Shown here: positions 1-8,072 of the stretch, one piece after another
How the letters are laid out: each line of letters opens with the position of its first letter
Numbering within the stretch: the first letter of the stretch is position 1
Source of the DNA: Blastococcus haudaquaticus
Lineage (GTDB): Bacteria > Actinomycetota > Actinomycetes > Mycobacteriales > Geodermatophilaceae
Assembly (NCBI RefSeq): GCF_900230285.1
Contig: NZ_OCNK01000001.1
Coordinates: 1,054,001 to 1,118,000, forward strand
Direction of reading: 5' to 3'
Length of the DNA stretch: 64,000 bases
Position numbers and translations under genes: made by a program
Notes under the pieces: model-generated
Database searches by the model: none
What the model was told of the DNA's origin: nothing
Seen by the model: the letters and a program-made list of their open reading frames with translations, nothing else

Positions 1-981
1 CCCGGACGAGTAGATGTCGAGCAGCGCGCCGCCGATCAGGCCGAGCACGACGACGAGGATGAACGGCACCAGGAACCAGGTGGGCAGGATCGTGCCGAGG
101 GCGCCGATCGGGTCCGCACCGATGGCCGCCGACAGGTCGGGGTCGGAGCCGGCGAGCAGGAGGCCGGTGAGCAGCAGCAGGACCGGGGCCAGCGCCCCAC
201 CGAACGTCGTCCAGCCGACGACGCCGCGCGTGGACGCCTCGCGCGGCAGGTACCGCGAGTAGTCGGCCGCCGCGTTCACCCAGCCGAAGCCGTAGCCGGT
301 CATCACGAAGACCAGCGCGCCGACGAAGGCCGCGGTCGAGCCCGGCTGCGCGGAGGTGACCGCCGACCAGTCGATCTCGCCGGCGACCAGGGCGATGTAG
401 ACGACGGTCAGCACCCCGGTGACGACCGTGATCACGGTCTGCATGCGCATGATCAGGTCGAAGCCCAGGACGCCGCCGGCGACCACCAGCGCAGCGACGA
501 CGAGCAGCGCGACCACCTGGGTGGCGGTGCCGCCGCTCCAGCCCAGCTGGGTGAAGACGGTCGACGTCGCCAGGGTGGCCAGCGAGACCAGCACGGTCTC
601 CCAGCCGACGGTCAGGATCCAGGACAGCACCGCCGGCACCTTGTTGCCGTTCACGCCGAACGCCGCGCGGCTCAGCACCAGGGTCGGCGCGGACCCCCGC
701 TTCCCGGCGATGGCGACGAAGCCGCAGAGCAGGAAGGAGACGACGATCCCGACGACGCCCGCGACGACGGCCTGCCAGAAGCTGATCCCGAAGCCGAGGA
801 GGAACGAGCCGTAGGCCAGGCCCAGGACGCTGACGTTGGCGCCGAACCAGGGCCAGAACAGCTGCCGGGTGGTGCCCTTGCGCTCGCTCTCGTCGATGAC
901 GTTGATGCCGTTGGTCTCGACGGCCACCCGCGGCGTGGGCGGGCCGGGGACCTCGGGGGCGTGGGTGGCCTGCTGTGCCAT
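1..981 (-). CDS. NCS1 family nucleobase/allantoin-type permease (partial)
   Basis: Secondary transporter of the nucleobase:cation symporter-1 type, in the cytoplasmic membrane; family members import cytosine, purines, allantoin, hydantoin or thiamine. 327 codons are visible from an ATG at 979-981 and the frame is still open at base 1, so the C-terminal part is missing. After a soluble head of about 40 residues there are closely spaced hydrophobic helices, with the N-terminal run FWPWFGANVSVLGLAYGSF and a later GYGFGWVNAAADYSRYLPRE segment, both typical of NCS1 permeases. It is divergent from the iron-binding lipoprotein gene. Substrate cannot be assigned. Confidence 0.85.
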   Translation of the reverse strand, partial: MAQQATHAPEVPGPPTPRVAVETNGINVIDESERKGTTRQLFWPWFGANVSVLGLAYGSFLLGFGISFWQAVVAGVVGIVVSFLLCGFVAIAGKRGSAPTLVLSRAAFGVNGNKVPAVLSWILTVGWETVLVSLATLATSTVFTQLGWSGGTATQVVALLVVAALVVAGGVLGFDLIMRMQTVITVVTGVLTVVYIALVAGEIDWSAVTSAQPGSTAAFVGALVFVMTGYGFGWVNAAADYSRYLPREASTRGVVGWTTFGGALAPVLLLLTGLLLAGSDPDLSAAIGADPIGALGTILPTWFLVPFILVVVLGLIGGALLDIYSSG

Positions 982-1115
982 CGGTGCGTCCTCCTGCGGT
1001 GCGCCGGGTCCGGCGGATCCTTCGTCGCTGCGGCACGGTAGCCGCGCGCGCCCCGGCGGGCCCGCGGGCCGCAGCCGCAGACGGGTCCGGTGATCCGATC
1101 GTGATCTCCGTGTGC

Positions 1116-1134
1116 TTAGGTCAGCCTTACCTGA
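1116..1134 (+). promoter_or_regulatory. DtxR/IdeR-type iron box
   Basis: TTAGGTCAGCCTTACCTGA matches the DtxR/IdeR consensus TTAGGTTAGGCTAACCTAA at 15 of 19 positions. It ends 18 bases before the start of the iron-siderophore binding lipoprotein gene, where it would cover the core promoter or the transcription start, so iron-loaded IdeR should repress the gene. The match is seen; binding is inferred from the known regulator. Confidence 0.75.
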
Positions 1135-1152
1135 CCGTCCGAAGGAGCACGC

Positions 1153-2151
1153 ATGTCCGCCCGTCCCGCCCTCCGCGGTGCCGCCCTCCTGGCCACCGCT
1201 CTCGTCGTCGCCGGCTGCGGTTCCGGTGACGACATGGCGCCCGACTCCGGCGGGGCGGCATCGGGCTCGTCGGAGGCCTTCCCCGTCACGGTGAGCACGG
1301 CGTTCGGCGACGTGACGGTCGAGGAGGAGCCCACGCGCGTCGTCGCGCTCGGCTGGTCCGACGCGGAGACCGCACTGGCTCTCGGCGTCCAGCCGGTCGG
1401 CGCGAGCGACTGGCTCGCCGTCGGGACCGACGACGGTCTCGGCGAGTGGGTCGAGCAGGAGTACGACGAGGCGCCGGAGATCATCGAGACCCTGGAGCCC
1501 AGCTTCGAGGCCATCGCGGCGCTCGAGCCGGACCTGATCCTGGACACCCGCTCGTCCGCCGACCAGGAGCGCTACGACCTGCTGAGCGAGATCGCGCCGA
1601 CGATCGGCCAGCCCGAGGGCGTCGGGCCGTACCAGACCACCTGGCAGCAGCAGCTGGACCTGGTCGGGCAGGCGCTCGGCCGGACCGAGGAGGCCTCCGA
1701 CCTGGAGGCCGAGGTCGAGCAGGCGTTCACCGACGCCGCCGCCGAGCACCCCGAGTTCGAGGGCACGGAGGTCGCCGTGGGCGCCTACAGCTCCGACGGC
1801 TTCGCCGCGTACGTCAGCGGCGACGCCCGCGTGGCGTTCATGGAGCAGCTGGGCTTCCAGAACAAGGCCGCCATCGAGGAGCAGGCCACCGAGAGCTTCT
1901 TCGTCCCGGTGAGCGAGGAGCAGCTGAACCTGCTCGACGCCGAGCTGACCGTCGTCTTCCCGATCTTCGTGGAGGCGAGCGAGTTCACCGGCAACCCGCT
2001 GTGGCAGGCCCTGCCGTCGGTGCAGCAGGGGCGCGCCGTCGTCCTCGAGGACACAACGCTGCTCAACGCCTTCTCCAGCGCCTCCGCGCCCGGCCTGCTC
2101 TACGCCCTGGACAACGTGGTGCCGCAGTTCGCCGACGCCCTCGGCGGCTGA
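1153..2151 (+). CDS. Iron-siderophore ABC transporter substrate-binding lipoprotein
   Basis: Membrane-anchored binding protein (332 aa) of the FecB/FepB/FhuD type that captures ferric siderophore for an ABC importer. The N-terminus is a lipoprotein signal ending VAGC (Cys22). The mature part begins with FPVTVSTAFGDVTVEEEPTRVVAL and contains ALEPDLIL, the usual first-lobe pattern of periplasmic binding protein 2 domains. The start is fixed by GAAGGAG at 1141-1147, five bases before the ATG. An iron box lies just upstream. No permease or ATPase gene is adjacent, so it works with components encoded elsewhere. Which siderophore it binds cannot be told. Confidence 0.9.
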   Translation: MSARPALRGAALLATALVVAGCGSGDDMAPDSGGAASGSSEAFPVTVSTAFGDVTVEEEPTRVVALGWSDAETALALGVQPVGASDWLAVGTDDGLGEWVEQEYDEAPEIIETLEPSFEAIAALEPDLILDTRSSADQERYDLLSEIAPTIGQPEGVGPYQTTWQQQLDLVGQALGRTEEASDLEAEVEQAFTDAAAEHPEFEGTEVAVGAYSSDGFAAYVSGDARVAFMEQLGFQNKAAIEEQATESFFVPVSEEQLNLLDAELTVVFPIFVEASEFTGNPLWQALPSVQQGRAVVLEDTTLLNAFSSASAPGLLYALDNVVPQFADALGG

Positions 2152-2175
2152 TCACTCGCGGCCGCGTTCTGCGTT

Positions 2176-2195
2176 CTCCGGCGCGGGGGCCGGAG
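2176..2195. terminator. Possible bidirectional terminator hairpin
   Basis: Stem of 7 pairs, CTCCGGC with GCCGGAG, around a G-rich 6-base loop, located between the convergent ends of the lipoprotein gene and mftE. There is no T-tract, so this is a weak call. Confidence 0.35.
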
Positions 2196-2227
2196 GCCTC
2201 CCGCCGGGGAACGCTCGATGGCTCAGC

Positions 2228-2968
2228 TCAGCTGGGGGACGGCACCTGGTCGCGGGGTCGTCCGGAGGACGACAGATCACGCAGCCGCCCGTAGTCGTCC
2301 ACGGACCAGGTGGCGACAGCTCCGACGAGGCGCCCGCTCAGCTGGCTCAGCATGGTCTCGCCCTCGGCGGCCGTCGCGCCGGCCGGGTCGCCGAGCACCC
2401 CGTTCGGGCTGACCGCCCGCACACCCTCGGCCTGCATCCGGGGCAGCAAGTCCCGAAGCGGCGCCGTCGCTCCCGCTTCCGCGCGGTCGCTGCGCACCTC
2501 ACCGGGTTCCACGTGCAACATCAGTGACGTCTCGACCCGCCCGGCGTGGGCGTCGCCGCCCGGGACGGCGCACGGGAACCAGGCGACGTCCCGGCCCTCG
2601 GTGCGCAGCTGGGGGACGGCTGAGCGCAGGGCGTAGAAGTTGCCGCCGTGGCCGTTGACGACCAGGACCCGGGACGCCCAGCGGCAAGCCGAGCGCGCGT
2701 ACTCCACCAGCAGGCTGGTCAGCACGTCCGTGCCGATCGACACGGTTCCGGGGAAGCCCTCGTGCTCCCCGGCGGCGCCGTACGGGATGGCCGGCGCGAG
2801 CAGCGCGCCCTCCAGCGCCCCTGCCGCGGTTTCGGCGACCGCGGAGGCGAGGGCGGCGTCGGTGCCGAGCGGCAGGTGGGGGCCGTGCTGCTCGATCGAG
2901 CCCAACGGCACGATGAGCAGCGGCCGCTCGGGAATCTCCGGCCAGACCGCGCCGGCCAAGGAAGTCAC
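2228..2968 (-). CDS. mftE: Mycofactocin maturation peptidase MftE (creatininase family)
   Basis: Creatininase-fold metallopeptidase (246 aa). In the mycofactocin pathway MftE releases the C-terminal Val-Tyr core (AHDP precursor) from the MftC-modified MftA peptide. Metal-binding motifs are plain: SIEQHGPHLPLGTD near residue 25, VNGHGGN near residue 105, and a downstream Glu in HAGRVETS. Other stretches (PAIPYGAAGEHEGFPGTVSIGT, GVLGDPAGATAAEG) match the MftE subgroup rather than creatininases in general. The GTG start has a TAGGCT -10 box six bases upstream, so it is probably leaderless and separately transcribed. Unusually, it sits 5.1 kb from mftC. Confidence 0.93.
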   Translation of the reverse strand: MTSLAGAVWPEIPERPLLIVPLGSIEQHGPHLPLGTDAALASAVAETAAGALEGALLAPAIPYGAAGEHEGFPGTVSIGTDVLTSLLVEYARSACRWASRVLVVNGHGGNFYALRSAVPQLRTEGRDVAWFPCAVPGGDAHAGRVETSLMLHVEPGEVRSDRAEAGATAPLRDLLPRMQAEGVRAVSPNGVLGDPAGATAAEGETMLSQLSGRLVGAVATWSVDDYGRLRDLSSSGRPRDQVPSPS

Positions 2969-2974
2969 CGCACG

Positions 2975-2980
2975 AGCCTA
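2975..2980 (-). promoter_or_regulatory. -10 box of mftE (leaderless promoter)
   Basis: On the minus strand TAGGCT (TANNNT form) lies six bases before the GTG of mftE, placing the expected transcription start on the start codon itself. No Shine-Dalgarno sequence is present. Inferred from the standard actinobacterial -10 pattern. Confidence 0.5.
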
Positions 2981-2990
2981 GCCAGCCGGC

Positions 2991-3020
2991 GAGGGGCCTT
3001 CGTGGCCACGAAGGCCCCTC
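2991..3020. terminator. Perfect 30-base palindrome, terminator of the ABC exporter operon
   Basis: GAGGGGCCTTCGTGG is followed directly by its exact reverse complement CCACGAAGGCCCCTC. It lies just past the stop of the ABC-2 permease gene and just upstream of mftE, so termination of the leftward exporter operon is the likely role. Half of the sequence recurs at 32791-32810. Confidence 0.6.
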
Positions 3021-3024
3021 CGGG

Positions 3025-3906
3025 CTACTCGGTGGTCTTGAAGACCTTCGCCGCCAGGCTCACCAGACCGAGGGTGATGACGGCGACGGTGAGCAGCTGG
3101 ACGCCGACCGGGACCTCCCAGCCGAACCAGGTGAGCACCGGCACGAGCCGCTCCTGCTCGGCCGCCGTCAGGGACAGGTGCTCCAGCGAGAAGTGCCGCA
3201 TGGGCTGCACCACGTAGGTCAGCGGGTTGACGCGGGTGAGGACCGCGAGCCAGTCCGGCAGCCCCGAGACCGGGAACAGCGACCCGGACAGGAACATCAT
3301 CGGCATGATCAGCAGCTGGCTGATCGGCATCGCCGCCTGGATGGTCTTGATCCGGGTGGAGAGCAGGACGCCGAGCGCGGTCAGCAGCAGCGCCCCCAGG
3401 AACAGGCAGCCGATGAGCTGGAGGAGCAGCAGCGGCGAGTAGGGCAGACCGACGGTGCCCAGCAGCGCGAGCAGCACCAGGCTCTGCCCCGTCGCCACGA
3501 TCGCCCCGCCGAGGCACTTGCCCCAGATGATCGAGGCGCGGGAGATCGGCGCGACCATCATCTCGCGGAGGAACCCGAACTCCCGGTCCCAGACGAGCGA
3601 GATCCCGGCGAACGCGGCCGTGAACAGCACCGACGTGGCCAGCACGCCCGGGAAGAGGAACGTCTCGAAGCTGGTGTTCCCCCCGGTGTCGACGATGCTG
3701 CCGAGCCCGGTGCCCATCACGAAGATGAACAGCAGCGGCTGCAGCAGCATGGTGACCATGCGGGCCTTGTCCTGCTTGAAGCGCAGCAGCTCGCGACGGG
3801 TGACGACCCAGGTCGCCCGCAGCTGGTGGGTCATGTCGTCGCGGACCTCGGGCAGCGCCTCGAACGGCGGCTCGACGGCGGAGGTCGCCGTGTCGCGGGA
3901 TGTCAT
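3025..3906 (-). CDS. ABC-2 type transporter permease (DrrB-like)
   Basis: Membrane subunit (293 aa) of a drug or lipid exporter. A roughly 40-residue cytoplasmic head ending in a conserved RRELLRFKQDKARM segment precedes six predicted membrane helices; LVWDREFGFLREMMVAPISR and the MFLSGSLFPVSGLPDWL stretch are signatures of the ABC-2/DrrB permease family. The gene follows its ATPase gene with a single base between stop and ATG, so the two are one operon and presumably one transporter, two ATPases and two permeases per complex. Expression is probably controlled by the TetR operators in front of the ATPase gene. Substrate unknown. Confidence 0.9.
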   Translation of the reverse strand: MTSRDTATSAVEPPFEALPEVRDDMTHQLRATWVVTRRELLRFKQDKARMVTMLLQPLLFIFVMGTGLGSIVDTGGNTSFETFLFPGVLATSVLFTAAFAGISLVWDREFGFLREMMVAPISRASIIWGKCLGGAIVATGQSLVLLALLGTVGLPYSPLLLLQLIGCLFLGALLLTALGVLLSTRIKTIQAAMPISQLLIMPMMFLSGSLFPVSGLPDWLAVLTRVNPLTYVVQPMRHFSLEHLSLTAAEQERLVPVLTWFGWEVPVGVQLLTVAVITLGLVSLAAKVFKTTE

Positions 3907-3907
3907 G

Positions 3908-4900
3908 TCATCGCCTCCCGGCGAACGGGAAGCCGGACCCCTGCGGGGCCTCGGAGTCGCGGATGGTGCGGCCGGTGTAGGTCATGAAGACGTCGTCGAG
4001 GCTCGGGCGGGTGACCGTGACCGAGCGGATGTGGACGCCGAGCTCGGTGAACAGCCGGGGCACGACCTGCGCGCCGTCGGCGACGGCGAGGGTCACCTGA
4101 CCCTCGTGCATCCCGGCCTCCACGCCGAGCCGCTCGCCGACCCGGGTGATCGCCAGCTCGTCGTCGTCGGTGCGCAGCGCGATCCGATCGGTGCCGATGC
4201 TGGACTTCAGCGCCTCCGGGGTGTCCTCCACGACGACCTCACCGTGGTCCATGATCGCGATCCGGTCGCAGTGCTCGGCCTCGTCCATGTAGTGCGTGGT
4301 GACGAAGACGGTGATGCCGGTGCGCCGGCGGAGGTCGTGCAGGTAGTCCCAGATCGCGGCGCGGGTCTGCGGGTCCAGCCCGATCGTCGGCTCGTCGAGG
4401 AACAGGACCTGCGGGGAGTGCACCAGGCCGCGGGCGATCTCCAGCCGGCGCTTCATGCCGCCGGAGAACTTCAGGACGACGTCGGACCGGCGGTCGGCGA
4501 GGTCGACCATGGTCAGCACCTCGTCGATGCGGCGCTCGGCGTCGGCGCGCGAGAGACCGTAGAGGTCCGCGTGGAACCGCAGGTTCTGCTCCGCGGTCAG
4601 CTGGAGGTCGAGCGTCTGCTGCTGGAACACCAGCCCGATCCGGCGGCGCACCCGGTCGCGCTGGCGCACGACGTCGAAGCCGGCGACCCGGGCCGTGCCT
4701 CCGTCCGGGTTGCGGATCGTGCAGAGCATCTCGATGGTGGTGGACTTCCCGGCGCCGTTCGGCCCGAGGAACCCGTAGATCTGGCCGGCCTCGACGTGCA
4801 GGTCGATGCCCCGGACGGCACGGACGACGGTGTCGCCGCTCGTGTAGGTCTTGGTGAGACCGGCGACCTCGATCGCCGGCCCTCTAACGGTGTTAGACAC
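3908..4900 (-). CDS. ABC transporter ATP-binding protein (DrrA-like)
   Basis: Cytoplasmic ATPase (330 aa) that powers the downstream permease. Walker A is GPNGAGKS at residues 46-53, followed by the signature KFSGGMKRRLEIARG, Walker B VLFLDEPTIGLDP and the switch region TTHYMDEAEHCD. The C-terminal third resembles the DUF4162 tail of DrrA-type daunorubicin-resistance ATPases. The GTG start (4898-4900) lies next to a TetR operator that overlaps codons 2-6, leaving no room for a ribosome binding site, so the mRNA is probably leaderless. Divergent from the tetR gene at 4939. Confidence 0.92.
   Translation of the reverse strand: MSNTVRGPAIEVAGLTKTYTSGDTVVRAVRGIDLHVEAGQIYGFLGPNGAGKSTTIEMLCTIRNPDGGTARVAGFDVVRQRDRVRRRIGLVFQQQTLDLQLTAEQNLRFHADLYGLSRADAERRIDEVLTMVDLADRRSDVVLKFSGGMKRRLEIARGLVHSPQVLFLDEPTIGLDPQTRAAIWDYLHDLRRRTGITVFVTTHYMDEAEHCDRIAIMDHGEVVVEDTPEALKSSIGTDRIALRTDDDELAITRVGERLGVEAGMHEGQVTLAVADGAQVVPRLFTELGVHIRSVTVTRPSLDDVFMTYTGRTIRDSEAPQGSGFPFAGRR
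4884..4896. promoter_or_regulatory. TetR operator O1, inside the 5' end of the ABC ATPase gene
   Basis: CTAACGGTGTTAG, a 5-3-5 palindrome. It is the exact reverse complement of the second site at 4917-4929. It covers codons 2-6 of the ATPase gene. Confidence 0.75.
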
Positions 4901-4916
4901 ATGCGACAGGCTGCCC

Positions 4917-4929
4917 CTAACACCGTTAG
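4917..4929. promoter_or_regulatory. TetR operator O2
   Basis: CTAACACCGTTAG, same palindrome in inverse orientation, 33 bases from O1 centre to centre (about three helical turns) and ending 9 bases before the GTG of the tetR gene. The pair would let one repressor control both divergent transcripts. Confidence 0.75.
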
Positions 4930-4938
4930 GGTGTCAAG

Positions 4939-5619
4939 GTGGTTTCCGAGCCGTCGGGCGGGCGCGCCCCCGTCACGCGTGGGGCCATCGTCGACGCCGC
5001 CCTCGCTCTCCTCGCCGAGGGCGGGCTCGAGGCGGTGTCCTTCCGCCGGATCGCGAAGTCGCTCGGCGTGGCCGGCCCGACGCTCTACTGGCACGTCGAG
5101 AACAAGCGCCAGCTCATGGACCTCATGGCCGAGGAGCTGCTGCGGAGGACCGGGCGGGCCTACGGCGGGCCGGCGCCCGGCCAGCCGTGGTGGGAGTGGC
5201 TCCGGGACGACGCGCAGGCGATGTTCGACGCGCTGATCGCCACCAGGGACGCCCCGCGCGTCCTGGCCGGCAACCGGCCCAGCCAGGAGGCCTTCCCGGA
5301 GATCGAGCGTGTGCTCCGGGTGCTGGTGGACGCCGGCCTGACGCCCGGCGAGGCGCAGCAGACGCTGTTCACGATCGGCGCCTACGTGATCGGCAGCGCC
5401 ACCGAGTGGCAGGCGGAGGCGGAGCGGGCGACCAGCCAGGCGCTGCCGGATCCGGCGGACGAGGAGCTGAACGCCTTCCGCGCGCGGGTGCTCAGCGAGC
5501 AGCCGCTGCTGCTCGCCGCGATCGACGAGCGGCTGGGCCAGTCCGACACCGGCTCCTTCGAGTTCGGGCTCGGCCTCCTCGTCGACGGGCTGCGTGCCCG
5601 GTTCGCGCCGGAACGGTGA
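4939..5619 (+). CDS. TetR/AcrR family transcriptional repressor
   Basis: DNA-binding repressor (226 aa) likely controlling itself and the divergent ABC exporter. The N-terminal helix-turn-helix spans about residues 12-58, with the hallmark FRRIAKSLGVAGPTLYWHVENKRQLMDLMAEELL. The rest matches the TetR C-terminal ligand-binding fold (domain TetR_C type seen with tetracycline-type repressors). GTG start at 4939, with an operator directly upstream, suggests leaderless, autoregulated expression. The effector is probably a substrate of the exporter, which is an inference from the arrangement. Confidence 0.9.
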   Translation: MVSEPSGGRAPVTRGAIVDAALALLAEGGLEAVSFRRIAKSLGVAGPTLYWHVENKRQLMDLMAEELLRRTGRAYGGPAPGQPWWEWLRDDAQAMFDALIATRDAPRVLAGNRPSQEAFPEIERVLRVLVDAGLTPGEAQQTLFTIGAYVIGSATEWQAEAERATSQALPDPADEELNAFRARVLSEQPLLLAAIDERLGQSDTGSFEFGLGLLVDGLRARFAPER

Positions 5620-5660
5620 CGGGGCGTGTCGGCGGTCCGGTCGTGGGCACTGGGGGACCC

Positions 5661-6143
5661 ATGAGCGATGACCAGACGCGCAAGGTGGCCGAGCTGCTGA
5701 AGGGTGAGCGCTTCGGCTTCCTCACCACCATCACGATGGACGGCCGGCTCACCAGCCGGCCGATGACGCTGCAGGAGGTCGAGTTCGACGGCGACCTGTG
5801 GTTCTTCGCCGAGCGCGACTCCACCCCGGTCGAGCACATCACCGCCTCCCCGGAGGTGAACGTCGGCGTCGGCTCGGGCGGCACCTGGGTCTCGCTCACC
5901 GGCGACGCCGAGGTCGTGGAGGACACGGCGAAGAAGCGGGAGCTGTGGAACAGCGCGGTCGAGGCGTGGTTCCCGCAGGGTCCGGACGACGCGAGCGTCG
6001 TCCTGCTGAAGGTGCACGCGGACTCTGCCGAGTACTGGGACGCCCCCGGTGGCCGGCTGGCGACGGCGTTCAGCTTCGTCAAGGCGAAGGTCACCGGCGA
6101 GCGGATCGACAGCGGGGAGAACGAGAAGGTCGACCTCCCCTAG
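5661..6143 (+). CDS. Pyridoxamine 5'-phosphate oxidase family (general stress FMN-binding) protein
   Basis: Small split-barrel flavin- or F420-binding protein (160 aa) of the general stress protein 26 type; the exact reaction is not known for this group. Characteristic features are FGFLTTITMDGRLTSRPM at the N-terminus, LWFFAERDSTPVEHI, and GTWVSLTGDAEVVED. ATG at 5661 is preceded by a G-rich ribosome site (GGGGGA). It begins 41 bases after tetR on the same strand and converges with the c-di-GMP gene, stops being only 6 bases apart. Probably a redox stress protein of the cytoplasm. Confidence 0.88.
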   Translation: MSDDQTRKVAELLKGERFGFLTTITMDGRLTSRPMTLQEVEFDGDLWFFAERDSTPVEHITASPEVNVGVGSGGTWVSLTGDAEVVEDTAKKRELWNSAVEAWFPQGPDDASVVLLKVHADSAEYWDAPGGRLATAFSFVKAKVTGERIDSGENEKVDLP

Positions 6144-6149
6144 GCAGGC

Positions 6150-8033
6150 TCAGCCGGCCGGGGCCTCCTGCATCCGCTCGATCGCCGAGGCGCCCCGCGG
6201 CGCGGGGATGGCGACGGCGGCGGTGCCGAGGTGGGCCCCGGCCTGCGCGGCCGGCTCCGGCCGGGCGAACAGGTACCCCTGGGCGGAACCGCAGTCCAGG
6301 TCTGCCAGCGCGCGACGCTGCCCCTCGGTCTCGACGCCCTCGGCGACGACGTCGAGGCCCAGCGTGCGGGCGAGCTCGACGATCGAGGTGATCAGCGTGA
6401 CCGCCGAGCGGCCCAAAGGCAGGTCCATGACGAAGCTGCGGTCGATCTTGATGATGTCCGCCGGCAGGTGGCGCAGGTAGGACAGCCCCGAGAAGCCGGT
6501 GCCGAAGTCGTCGATGGCGATGCGGACGCCGAGGGCGCGCAGCGACCCGAGCTGGGCGACGACGTCCTCCATGTCGCGGACCAGGACACCTTCGGTGACC
6601 TCGAGGGTCAGTTGCGCGGCCGGGAAGCCGCTCTCCTCGAGCGCGGCGACGACCTCGGCGGTGACGTCGCCGTCCTGGAACTGGCGCGGCGAGAGGTTGA
6701 CGGCCATGCGCAGCGGAGCGCCGGTCTCGGTGGTCCAGACGGCGCCCTGGCGCAGCGCCTCGCGCAGCACCCAGCGGCCGATCCCCGCGATCGCGCCGGT
6801 CTCCTCGGCGAGCGGGATGAACTCGACCGGCGGGACCAGGCCGCGCTCGGGGTGGTTCCAGCGCACGAGCGCCTCGAACCCGGTGGTGCGGCCGTCGGTC
6901 AGGCGCACCGTCGGCTGGTAGTGGACCTCCAGCTGACCGTCCTCGACGGCGCGCTCCAGGTCCTGTGCGAGGCGGGCCCGGCGGCGCGCGGCCTCGGCCA
7001 TCCCGTCCGCGTACACGACGAGGCGGTTCTTGCCCTGGGCCTTGGCCAGGTACATGGCGAGGTCGGCGTTGCGCAGCAGGGCTCCGGCCGTGCGATCGGT
7101 GGTGTCCGAGGACGCGGCGATGCCGACGCTCCCGTGCACCGTGACCGTGCCGTCGGCGAGCGGGACGGGGAGCGACAGCGCCACCAGGGTGCGTTCGCCG
7201 ACCGCGCGGGCGACGTCCGTGCCGCCGTCGACCACGACGGCGAACTCGTCGCCGCCGATCCGGGCGACGACGTCGCCCGGGCGGACGCAGCCGCGCAGCC
7301 GCTCGGCGAGGACGAGCAGCAGCTCGTCACCGGACGCGTGACCCCGGCTGTCGTTGACGGCCTTGAAGTCGTCGAGGTCGATGAACAGCAGGCTGACCGC
7401 ACCACCGCGGCCCAGCAGGCGGTGGGTGATCTCCTCGAGCAGGGTCCGGTTGGCCAGGCCGGTCAGCGGGTCGCTGAGCACCTGGTGCTCGTTGAGCCGC
7501 CAGGAGGCCAGGTGGGCGATGCTGGCGGCCAGGACGAAGACCGCGTGGATCCCGGCCCAGGCCCAGGGGTTGTGCTGGGCGTCGTGGCTGAAGACCTCGT
7601 GCGGGTACAGCGTGCCGAAGACGCCGTGGTGGATGACCACCACGAGGAGCGCGATGCCGTAGGGCACCCAGTCCTGGTACAGCGAGACGACGCCGATGAT
7701 CACGAAGAAGATGAAGTGGGACTCGGTGACCCCGCTCCACAGGTGCACCAGCGCGACCGACCCCGCCAGCAGGCTCGCCGTGGTCGCCGCAGCGCGGGTC
7801 TTGCGCCCCAGCTGCGGCATGGCCGCCACGAGGACGGGCCCGGCGACGGCGGCCAGGACGAGGACGGCGGCGGGCTGGCCGGCACCCCGCGACCAGGCGA
7901 AGAGCACGAGCAGCCCGGCCAACGCGAGGCAGAGCCGCATGATGGCGCGGTGCCGCCGCTCCCAGACGGCCTCGGGGAGCAGGCGCCCCTCGGGCAGCAG
8001 CCCGGCAGCCCTTTCACGAAGACGGGTGATCAC
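6150..8033 (-). CDS. Membrane GGDEF-EAL bifunctional c-di-GMP cyclase/phosphodiesterase
   Basis: 627 aa. Residues about 30-178 form an integral membrane sensor with some six helices and a His-rich loop (HEVFSHDAQHNPW). The GGDEF domain follows (DPLTGLANR at 188; active-site GGDEF 260-264) and carries an intact inhibitory RxxD site at 251-254. The EAL domain starts near 360 with EAL at 387-389, then IDDFGTGFSGLSYL and AEGVET, so both activities look intact. It makes and/or degrades cyclic di-GMP at the membrane in response to an unknown signal. GTG start with GGGCGGGA upstream. Stands alone between mftC and the stress protein. Confidence 0.93.
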   Translation of the reverse strand: MITRLRERAAGLLPEGRLLPEAVWERRHRAIMRLCLALAGLLVLFAWSRGAGQPAAVLVLAAVAGPVLVAAMPQLGRKTRAAATTASLLAGSVALVHLWSGVTESHFIFFVIIGVVSLYQDWVPYGIALLVVVIHHGVFGTLYPHEVFSHDAQHNPWAWAGIHAVFVLAASIAHLASWRLNEHQVLSDPLTGLANRTLLEEITHRLLGRGGAVSLLFIDLDDFKAVNDSRGHASGDELLLVLAERLRGCVRPGDVVARIGGDEFAVVVDGGTDVARAVGERTLVALSLPVPLADGTVTVHGSVGIAASSDTTDRTAGALLRNADLAMYLAKAQGKNRLVVYADGMAEAARRRARLAQDLERAVEDGQLEVHYQPTVRLTDGRTTGFEALVRWNHPERGLVPPVEFIPLAEETGAIAGIGRWVLREALRQGAVWTTETGAPLRMAVNLSPRQFQDGDVTAEVVAALEESGFPAAQLTLEVTEGVLVRDMEDVVAQLGSLRALGVRIAIDDFGTGFSGLSYLRHLPADIIKIDRSFVMDLPLGRSAVTLITSIVELARTLGLDVVAEGVETEGQRRALADLDCGSAQGYLFARPEPAAQAGAHLGTAAVAIPAPRGASAIERMQEAPAG

Positions 8034-8072
8034 TCCCGCCCATCGACACCTACACGCGGGAACTGGAGCGGA

